DNA from: Paralichthys olivaceus
Taxonomy: Eukaryota > Chordata > Actinopteri > Pleuronectiformes > Paralichthyidae
Assembly: GCF_024713975.1 (NCBI RefSeq)
Contig: NC_091111.1
Span: 1,488,001 to 1,552,000 of the forward strand
Reading direction: 5' to 3'
Length of the DNA stretch: 64,000 nucleotides
Position 1 is the first letter of the stretch; every line of letters starts with the position of its first letter. Positions 1 to 10,100 of this stretch are shown piece after piece. The notes beneath the pieces are model-generated. The model had not been told where the DNA came from. It did not search any database and saw only the letters and a program-made list of their open reading frames with translations. The translations under genes were made by a program, and so were the position numbers.

Positions 1-2120
1 ACATGTGAACATGTGAATACTTTGTAATGAGACCAGATCCTGAAGGCTGTTCTCCGCTGTATTTAAATCTGGGTATCCTCACCAGACTCAGACTCATGGT
101 TTAGCTCACAGTAACGTCTCTCCCACTAAGAGTGAACCATGACCATGAGACTTTAAGGCCCTGACTGGTAATCTTGGCTGTTGTTATGGCTGTCTACTTT
201 ATCAGTGACATGACAGGAACTTGTCTAGAAACAGATAAACAGAGAACTATTGTTTGTACTAAATGACATTTGACTGTGACCTCGGGGTTGTGAACACGGT
301 GTGCTTGGCTTTCAAGCGGTAGAGTCGTGAGAACACAGCTGTAGTGTCACCTTTAAAAATTACAGAGGGTAACACCTTAGCGAGCTCGCAGTCATGCGAC
401 ATAATGCAGGTAATGCAAAGGCTCAACAACAGAGAGAAAAGATGAGGCTGTTGGGAACATCAACATTTTCCTCAGTCAGATAAAACTATAAGCTTTAATT
501 AACAATATATAAATGTATTTGTAAAGCTAAAAATAAACGTTCAGGGCCTCTGCCATTTTGGAAAAGGTGAGCAAAAACCCACACAATTGGTTAAGGTTGT
601 TAACACCACAAGAGGGCAGCATTCATATGTAGTCATCTCCTGAGACCCCATTTGGAGGCAGCAACAGTTTAAAACATGTTTTAATCATAACATTTACTTT
701 AAAGTGCAGTTTTTGTTTTTTTTAAGGTGCATTAATGTCTAAACTAAACGTTTCGCTATTGCATTTGGTTGAGATGGAACTGATTTTTCACCATCTCACC
801 TGGGGCTGCAGCTGATTATTTCATTGGGGATTTTTATGTGATTTTTATATTTTATCTATTCTCTCAGTTACATTCAATGTTTTGGTTTGACAACTTTGAG
901 AAATAAGAAATGCTCCTCACTTCAAAATGATTCAACTGACTTTGATTTAAGATGAAGAAAAGCAGGAAATACTCATTTTTAACAAAATGGACCCGATGAA
1001 ATGGGAATCGGGGGCTGGGGAGGAGTGGAGTCTAAATAAAAAAATAAAAGACGAATACAAATAAATGACAGCAGCAATAGAAGAATTAATATCATGACAT
1101 TTCATTTTCATGAGGTAGACTCTGCTTCCATCTGATGGCCAGTGAGTGAACGTACTCAATCAACGTGCAAATTGGAGCAACACATTGCTTTGAAAGCAAT
1201 GAGCATTGTGACAGGTTCATTTTTTAAATAGCTTATGAAACAATACAAATTATATTTCTTTCTATATAAGATTATGGTCTCCAGCTACATGAGCCAATAA
1301 CATTAGAGTCACTACAGACAGAAGTGTTTTTCTGCTTGGCAGCAATGGTCAACTTTCACTGCAGAAACTTCCAAGGATGGAAAAACACTGGTGTAACTAA
1401 CAACATGAAAGATGGCTCTGTTCTGTTCAAGTGTCCCCGTGTGCCATGGCAGTGATACAGCGAGCCAGCATCAACCACACCAGGACCCTGAAACTGAAAC
1501 AGAAAAATGACATCTATCATTTTAAGTTAGTGATTATATTCAAACTGGCTTTCTTTTCCAAATCTTAAAAATGATGATGATGATGATTATGAAATGTAAC
1601 AAGGACCTCAACACTGTGAAACCTTTTTCCAAATTCAAACTTCACAATTTTCCCCACATACATATTCAGAAACAAGCACCAAAACATACTGACAGAAAAA
1701 GAAACAATACAGTACGGAGCTATGAATCCCAAGTGGAAATAATCCTATGCATTTATGCACACTTATGCATTTACAATATAAAAAACGCATTACAAGCCAC
1801 ACTGAACACTTTTCTGCCTCATTACACATCCATTACACATTTTGTGTATATAGAGCAAACTTTTCCAGCTCTGTGGGTCCGTCTATAGAAGGAGTTGCTC
1901 TGGACTTGTTCCAGTTCTAAAGTTTAATGCTGACCAGTCATACTCAGCCCACAATAAGTCAAGGTCTGACTGGAACAGAAATAATAACTCAGAGTTTTGG
2001 ACAGGTTATTAAAGAAACATCACAATCTCATTTCAAATCAAAATACATAGAATCCTGGCTAAATAAAGGATCAGGTGTTCAGACATGACAATCAAGATTT
2101 TTGAATGGGCATTACATGTT
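1..2120. other. Gene-free left flank
   Basis: I recognise no coding exon here. The sequence is AT-rich with stops in all frames, and the open frames are short and of low complexity. A minus-strand stretch near 1447-1510 follows an acceptor-like pyrimidine tract and could be the end of an unseen gene, but the peptide resembles nothing I know. Confidence 0.5.
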
Positions 2121-2491
2121 AAAGGTCCAGTGTGTAAGATTTAGGTGAAAGGAAACTATTGGCAGATATTTAATGTAGAATAATCCTCATGATGTTTTCA
2201 CTAGTTCATTTCATCTAAATTGTATGAATTGTAGTTTTCTTTACCCCAGAAAAGGCCCTTTATATTGAAATACTTTATATTTACATGGAGGGGACCCTCT
2301 CTACGGAAGCCGCCATGTTTTTTACATTAGTCCAGACTGGACAAACCAAACACCTTTTGAGTTTTTATGACAATTAAAGGCTACCACAGTTTCTTTTTCA
2401 CCTTTGGAAGGAGAGGGTGAGGTGAGAGCTATTCAGCTGCAACATGCAATTTCAACACTAGATATCACAAAATTCTACACACTGTACCTTT
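2121..2491 (+). mobile_element. MITE, family with AAAGGT termini, copy A (371 bp)
   Basis: The left end reads AAAGGTCCAGTGTGTAAGAT. The reverse complement of the right end reads AAAGGTACAGTGTGTAGAAT, which matches at 17 of 20 positions. There is no coding capacity. The body carries the motif 'ggaggccgccatgtttttta' in slightly altered form, which recurs in the related copies at 10614, 16465, 19083 and 63789. The superfamily is not settled because no clean target duplication is visible. Confidence 0.75.
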
Positions 2492-2559
2492 GAGTCTTTA
2501 CACATTATTTGAGAGTTGCTGCAGATTGGATCCAATTTCTTGAAGTTAGAGAAAACAAG

Positions 2560-3600
2560 AAGAATAAGAAACAGAATTTCTTATTGTTAAACACAGACAA
2601 AACTGAGGTCATAATCCTGGGTCCTAGGCATCTCAGAGAAACTCTGTCTAACCAGTCAGTTAACCTAGATGATATCCGCCTGGTTCCAAACTCCACTGTG
2701 AAGAACCTAGGAGTTATCATTGATGAAGATCTGTCATTTACCTGACAAATTAGTCAAACCTCCAGAATAGCTTTCTTTCATGTGCGTAATATAAAGAGAA
2801 TCAGACATATCCTGTCAAAACAGGATTCTGAAAAACTGATTCATGCCTTTATTACGTCTAGGCTAGACTACTGCAACTCCCTATTATCAGGATGTCCCAG
2901 CAGATCCTTAGGAACATTTCAGCTAGTGCAGAATGCTGCTGCACGAGTACTGACAGGAACCAGAAGACGGGATCACATTACTCCTGACTTAGCTTCACTT
3001 CACTGGCTCCCTGTTAAACAGAGGATAGAGTTCAAAATCCTCCTACTAACTTATAAGGCCCTCAAAAATTAGGCCCCATCATATATTAAAGAGCTCTTAA
3101 CCCCTTACTGCCCCCACAGACCACTTCGCTCCCTAAACCCTGGTCTCCTTGTAGTGCCTAGAGTTACTAAGAGTAGAATGGGTGGTAGAACTTTTAGTCA
3201 CCAAGCTCCTCTCCTTTGGAACCAGCTCCCACTCTCAGTGAGGGAGGCAGACACAGTCTCTACATTTAAGGCTAGACTTAAAACCTTCCTTTTTGATAAA
3301 GCTTTTAGCTCAACCCTGAGCCATAGTCATCCATAGCTATGCTGCTATAGGCCTACACTGCTGGGGGATCACCCATCAGGCACCAGCACCTTCTATCTTC
3401 CTCTCTCCTCTTCACTCTCTGCCTGGTTTATTTTGTTCCATACTGTGCGGCTCTCCGGAGCCCGTCCTAGTGAGGTTACGGATCTTTCGCAGGGCTGACG
3501 TGAGGGCTCAAGAAACCACCAGCACTCCCACCTGAGGACCTCCCACCTCTGGAGCCATGGGTCCTATTACTGCGCACGTGGACAATGAAACCACCAGCAC
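2560..3600 (+). mobile_element. 5'-truncated L2-like LINE, reverse transcriptase C-terminus, degenerate
   Basis: One frame reads through the C-terminal part of a LINE reverse transcriptase, with motifs LDYCNSLLSG, NAAARVLTGTRRRDHIT, LHWLPV and PLLWNQLPLSVREADTVS. It is broken by in-frame stops at 2743-2745 and 3070-3072, so this is a pseudogene. It begins within the ORF, as expected from 5' truncation at insertion, and runs into a 3'UTR-like tail up to about 3600. It is closely related to the copy at 48151. Confidence 0.8.
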
Positions 3601-3675
3601 AAAAGAGAGAGAGATACAGGTTATCAGACAGAAAACTGCTGTTTATCTTTATTATAGTTAAAGATAAACAGCATT

Positions 3676-3871
3676 ATAGTAGCAGTAGTAGTAGTAACAG
3701 CAGTAGTAGTAGCAGCAGTAGCAGTAGTAGTTGCAGTAGTAGTAGTAGTAGCAGTAGTAGTTGCAGTAATAGTAGCAGTAGCAGCAGCAGTAGTAGTAGT
3801 TGCAGTAGTAGTAGTAGTTGCAGTAGTAGTTGCAGTAGTAGTAGTAGTGGCAGCAGTAGTAGCAGTATCAT
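3676..3871. repeat. Imperfect (AGT)n trinucleotide array, about 195 bp
   Basis: The array is dominated by AGT units with interspersed AGC and TGC variants. It lies about 300 bp upstream of the rpf2 start. The poly-Ser and poly-Leu frames across it are a product of the repeat and are not genes. Confidence 0.9.
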
Positions 3872-4108
3872 TACCATTAGCTGGTGAGAACCACATGATA
3901 CAAGGATCAGACCTGAACACTGAACACGGTCAGTGCATATATCCAGTCTATGTCAGTGATGCTGGTCTGTCGCTCCTCTGGTGGACAGTGGGTACTGTGG
4001 AGTGTAACTGCAACACGAGAGGGCGCTGATAGATTTGGAGCAGGATGTCCACCACCGTCAAAGGCCCTAGAAGAAGAAACACCAGTGTTGTCTTCCGCCG
4101 CTGGGTTT

Positions 4109-4114
4109 CACGTG
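4109..4114 (+). promoter_or_regulatory. CACGTG E-box in the rpf2 promoter region
   Basis: A perfect CACGTG palindrome lies 62 bp before the rpf2 start codon, next to a GC-rich TCTTCCGCCG stretch that resembles an ETS-type site. No TATA box is visible. A TATA-less promoter with an E-box fits a housekeeping ribosome-biogenesis gene under MYC-type control. Binding is inferred. Confidence 0.4.
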
Positions 4115-4175
4115 GAGGCAGAAGAGGAACGTGGGAATCCCTGTCTCTGTGAGGAAGACCAACTAAAACACAAAC

Positions 4176-4198
4176 ATGACGCAGCTGAACAGTGTGGT
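4176..4198 (+). CDS. rpf2: rpf2 coding exon 1
   Basis: Encodes MTQLNSV plus two bases of the next codon, followed by donor GTAAGT. It is far shorter than automatic ORF length cut-offs and was placed from the conserved N-terminus and the phase match with exon 2. Confidence 0.88.
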
Positions 4199-7100
4199 GT
4201 AAGTCTGACACTTCGTCCTCTGGAACTATCTCCGTTTACACGTTTATTTCCTGCAGAATTAACTTGGCTAATGCCCGCGAAGCTATCTTTTATTAGCCTA
4301 GCATTGACGGCCGTAGCAGGTCAACATTAGCTTCACGCATGGGCAAACGTGTGGTTTAGGATACATGGGTTCTGCTAACCCTGGCGTCGTGTGTGTGTCC
4401 TTGGTTGTGTGTGTGTCCTCAGGAAACCCAAGACGAAGCGATCGAAGCGCTTCTTAGAAGGCAGAGCGCCGAAGCTGAGCGAGGACCTGAAGAGTGCCAT
4501 GATAATGAAGGGGGGGAACACCAGTCTCACCGTCACACAGGCTCTCAAGGACGTGGTAAGTCTCATGAGCTTCATCCTCCTCTCCTCAGTATGTGAGGAG
4601 ACACATGACACACTCACCGAGGGAACCTGCTGCTAATAGTCCACTCAACTTCCTGATGAGGTTGACATGGCGACACCATCATGTGTGTCTGCACGTCCCT
4701 GACAGCTGCTCTCATCACCTCCTCTCATCACCTCCTCTTAACTCTCAGTGTTTATGTTTGTAAAGGTAGTTAATGTGTATTTCTGTTAGGAAATTACTAA
4801 TATTTAATTTAATCCTGGAGACAGATTACAAAGAGACTTGTAGTCCAGTCACATCAAAGTCAGGCAGTGTTTCCAATTGAGCAACTTTGTCGCTAGATTA
4901 ATCGACTTTTCACCTTCTGCTGCTTTGACAATCTCTGTTTTTGTTGTTGAGCAACAGCAGAATCACGTTCACTGTTTTGTGGATGACGTCGCGTTTGCCT
5001 TTCTTAGCGTTCTAGCATTCCCGGTGTTAGATCTGTAATTGTACTCCTGTGTTGTCACAGCGGCTCGCCTGCGTAGAATGAGCCGCTATGACTACACGCA
5101 AGTACATCTAGAGATCTAACATGCATCTCAGCAATGTGATTGGGGGACAGTGTGCATTGCAGGCAGACACAGTCCTGAAACCCATGATGCTATGATGCCT
5201 ATCGCTGTGTGTGGATAAAACCAAATTCCGTATAAGCGCTCTGTAGCTATGTCCAAATAAATGAATGGACATCGGAGAAAATTGGGCATATAGGAAAACA
5301 TACATATAATAATCATTTTACTTTACTGTCCTGTAACTACGTCCCTCGACATTTCGGTATTTTACACTCTGTACCATGACAATGCGGAATCTAAACTAAA
5401 ATGCGAGTAAAGGCTGAAGGAACTTTACTTGGGCACTGCACAGAGCACGGGAAAAAAAGTTACAGTAGGCAGAACTCATATATGAAGGTTACGGAGCTAA
5501 GCCAAAGTCTTATAAAGGTACTGGCTTAGCTCAGTAACCTTCATGTATGGATAATGTATCTAGTATTGGAGTTTTATGAGAAAACACTAATTAAACACTT
5601 AAACACATAATGGAATTAAAAAAAAATTTAATTAAAAAGATTTGAATAGAACAAAAACCACTCCTTCATCATCGCCACCCAAATATACGCAGGCGTGTCT
5701 ATGTAACGTGAAGTCATCATGACTTTTAGCTACATTTCAGAGATCTAATAGCTACTTCTGGTTTTTTTGGGCCACACTGAAGTAAGGTTTCACCAATTAA
5801 AGGAAAATTGCTCTACAAATTCAGACCATTTACCATTAAGTGTCTCAGTAAATTGTTGAAGCACCGTAAGTCTTTACCCCCCCCATGTTGATCCCCCTGC
5901 TAGGAGGGACAGAAGTATAAGTCTTAACACATCAGTCCAAATTCTCCCATTATAGATGTTCAGTTGGGTTGAGATGTGATGACTGTGCAGGCCACAGCGA
6001 ATGATCCACATTGTTTTCTTTCCTGTGTCCAATAAGTATGAGGGGCTGTTATTATCCTGTTTCTCCACATATTTTCCCGGTTTTCCTTTTGTCACCTTCC
6101 TGTATGTATTAAACACATTCATGTGTAACATGCAACATGTTCATAGCACAAACACTGAAAGTGTGTTACATAAATGAGTTATCTAGAATCAACCACAGGT
6201 TAACGGCCATGACCTACTGACCCACTATAATTCAAACTGGTAATGTGGTTTTAATGACATTGTGAAATAATGGCCTGTATTTTTCATCAGAAGATTCTCA
6301 CATTCATCATCAGATTCCAACTTGTGACTATTCATCAAAACTGTGCTTTGTGATGGAGTCTAAATGAAGTGTTCACTTTGGGACAGTTACTAAATAACTA
6401 ACTAAATAAATGTGTTCATGCAGTATTCCCTGAAGAAACCCAATGCTGTGCTGTACAAGAAGTAAGTGACCTTCACCAATTCATATGTGTATTGTACTGT
6501 ACAACAAGCACTGCACCCAGTAGACCACCATACACACTCCCTCTCTCTCACACACACACACACTCCCTCTCTCACACGCACACGCGCACACACACACACA
6601 CACACACACTCACAGAACCTCATCATGTACAACCAATGCAGAAGTCTAAGTGCAATTTGTATATAGTATTTTCTCGTTTTAACTTATCTTTACTTTATAT
6701 TCTTCATTTTCATGCTTGTTTGATTATCTTGCGGTTGCAACACTGTTAATTTCCCAATCTTGGGACAATAAAGGATTTCTGATTCTGTTATGACCAAATG
6801 TGTGATATAACTTTATGCAACATTACTAATGGTTTTACATATTCAAAGTAAAAATGTCAGTATTATGACATTCCTACCGCGTGTTAATGTATTTGTTCAT
6901 ACTCCTAAATGTTATATTCTGTGTTGTCACATTTCACATCAGGATTTTTATGCTGCAGAACAGAGGATGATAACAGTTTCAGGTTTATTATTATCCAAAG
7001 CAAAGGGAAATGATAATCATAAACAGACCAACAGAATCAATATTGAATGAACCTAGTGAAACAATCATAACAACTTAACTTGAGACATGTTGAGTGTCCA

Positions 7101-10100
7101 TCTGCAGTGGATAAAATCCTCTACTTCTTCTCAGAAAGAACATAACTCGGCCGTTTGAGGACTCCACTTCACTGGTACGTGTACAGGAAACATAGCAGAT
7201 GCAGCAAATCACAGTTAAATGAGTGTAAATGTTTTCAAGGTGTATCACTAATCATTTGATCTCTCCATCAGGAGTTTTTCTCCAAGAAGACAGACAGCTC
7301 TCTGTTTCTGTTTGGCTCCCACAACAAGAAACGACCCAATAATCTCATATTTGGTAAATTCTCTTTCACTCTCAAGTAGTTATAAAGTAAAAATATACAG
7401 ACGAGATAATATATCTTTTTTTATCTATTTCTGAATCGATGGTTTTATTTTTTGTTTGTAAATCTAATTGATTTTAGGGGCTGTTTTTTTTCCAAGGTTT
7501 AGTAAGTCACGTTTTGGAATATACCCAAAATCCCAACGTGTCAAGGTTTTTGGACCGGCTCTATGTCACAGTTTATTAAATGAGGTTGTGATGTGGACCG
7601 TCTGCTGTTAGGGTTGAGTCAACATGCATGTATCCCAGAATCTGTCTGATGTCAGCATAATAAATATGTAAACCTGTTTAAACACTAAACATATCACAAC
7701 ATGGAAGATTGTGTGTTGTGTAGACACTGAAAAAGCTCATTTGTTTTGTTTGCAGGTCGTCTCTTTGACTTCCATGTGCTGGATATGATTGAACTTGGGA
7801 TTGAGAAATTTGTCTCGCTGAGTGAGATTAAGGTAACTATGCCGGTTATTCTGTTAATTGTCTGTCAAGGAGATTGGATTTTCAATAGACAAACCAGCTG
7901 GTGATGAAACCTTCACATTAATCACATTCATTTTACCATGTCACATGAAGCGTATGAGGTGACCCCACATACTATATATATTCTATATAAATACCTTCTA
8001 CCCATAGTCTTATGGAGGATTTCACTTTAAAGGGATAGTTCAACATTATTCGTGTGTTTGATTTCAGTCTCATGTTAGTGCCTGTAAGGCTGGAGTCAGG
8101 ACACAGTTTGGTTAGCTTAGCATAATAACTAGAGGCAGTGGGAAAGCATAGAATGAATAGCAGGATAGGGCTGGGCGGTATGACTTCAAATAAATATCCC
8201 GATTTTTCCCTCACGAACTTTTCCCTCACGATAGTTCTAACAATTATTTTGAGCCTGAAAAGCAAAGAATTTTGATCAGCTTATCTCAAATCGTTTTTAT
8301 GATTTTCACATTTTTAACATCATCCTAACTAAATAATTGCGATTACGATTTAAAAACGATTAATCGAACAGGCCTAGGTTCACCTTGTTTTATACTTAGA
8401 AAGTGTTCGGGTCCACTTAAAGCAGAGAAGTATTAGTACTATTTAGCTAGAAAAACATAATGAAATTGAATCCACCATAAAAATGAATCAGTCCTGCTGT
8501 GCCCGATTCTGGAACTTACAATAAAAGTAATATGATATAAATACAAACCAATCTTTTGGAGGACGCAGTCCATGAAGACCACCTCCTTAGTGAAGTTGGA
8601 CACAAACAGAAAGTTTTAATGCCCCTTGTTTTGTTTTTTTTACATGTGTACCATGGTTTGGTTAAGTTTGGTCACGTGATACTGAAGCATTGGACATGTC
8701 GTTGCTTGCCGGTGCCTTTGACCCTTTGACCCTTTGACAAACGGTTTGCCGCTGAAACGCAATGATACCTGAGATAGGTTGGGCTGGAAAAGATCCACCC
8801 TTTGGGACCTTTTGTTTCTCGACGATGGACCGTTTTTTTCGGACGCAATTGAAGGGATCTTAAAATTAGATGGCCAAGGTCGGCCACTGTGACACAATCG
8901 GTCTCTAAATGCAGCCTCAGAAGGATGCAGCCCTTGAATTGAGACACTGCTACAGTCTATTTTTAACCAGTCCCTTGAATAACAAGACCGAATCAAAATG
9001 CAGACTGTCCAGCAGAGGGCAGCAGGTGACCACAAATAAAGTGAAACGTTTCCTGTAGGGCAGCATGGTAGTACAATGACATTAATGAACTCCTGACCTC
9101 CTGTTAAGGTTGTGATACTATTCTCATACTGGTTGACCACAGTATATCATCTACATAGAATTAAATAGCAGTTAACAATGCATACTCTAAACCAAGAAAC
9201 AGGCTCAACTGTAGTGTTACCATGACAGTGTTTCCTCTCCTTTAGTCACATACCATTTTCTGACGACTACCCTGTTTTCCACTGATATTAACTTAAGTCT
9301 CCTAAAATATACTTAATCCTCTGTGTTGCAGGCGAGTAAATGTCCTGAGGGAACTAAACCTATGCTTGTGTTTGCCGGAGAGGCCTTTGATACAGACATT
9401 GAGCACAAACGTCTGAAGAGTCTGCTCACAGGTACACACTCAGGATATATACATTCTCCCTGCAGTTGTTTTTGGTGAAAACTATATGTCTGCTAATGTT
9501 GGCCCTTGTCCATTTCCTTACCCCATTGTTCAGACTTCTTCAGAGGCCCCACTGTGCCTGCAGTGCGTCTGGCAGGTTTAGAGCATGTTCTACACTTCAC
9601 TGCCCTGGATGGGAAAATATTCATGCGCAGCTACAGGTACTGAAACTAAACTAACTTTAAAATCCTCTCTGCATGTCAGTTGGTCAGAGATGTTTGGCTT
9701 TGGGTGAAAAGGGAGCACATTGCCAACTCTGTCTACTTGGCCTAGAAATGGGTTTGAAGAACAGTAAGTTACACCACTATCAACTCTGTTTTTTTTTTTT
9801 GCTAACTTCCACCATGACAGAAATACGGATGTAATGTGTTACTACAGGTGTCTGTTGAAGAAGTCTGGGTGTCGGACACCACGGATAGAGCTGGAAGAGA
9901 TTGGGCCTTCATTTGACTTTGTCTTGAGAAGAACACATCTGGCTTCAGACGACTTGTACAAGTTGGCCCACAGACAGCCTAAGGCCCTAAAGGTAAACGT
10001 CACCTGGATAAGATTACTGTATATTATTTGACTTGATTTTATGACAAATGGGAACAAACTAAAATGAGAGGCCCCAGTGCTGGAAAAACCGGATTACAAA

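Noticed and set aside
1447..1510. Possible terminal exon on the minus strand after a good acceptor-like tract
   Set aside because: Two frames give short peptides of no recognised family, and no partner exon was found to the right.
3585..3920. Poly-Ser, poly-Leu and Thr/Ala-rich open frames
   Set aside because: They are translations of the (AGT)n array on both strands.
8640..9140. 166-codon minus-strand open frame
   Set aside because: It lies within a dispersed repeat, shows no family motif, and the related copy at 22690 does not keep the frame.
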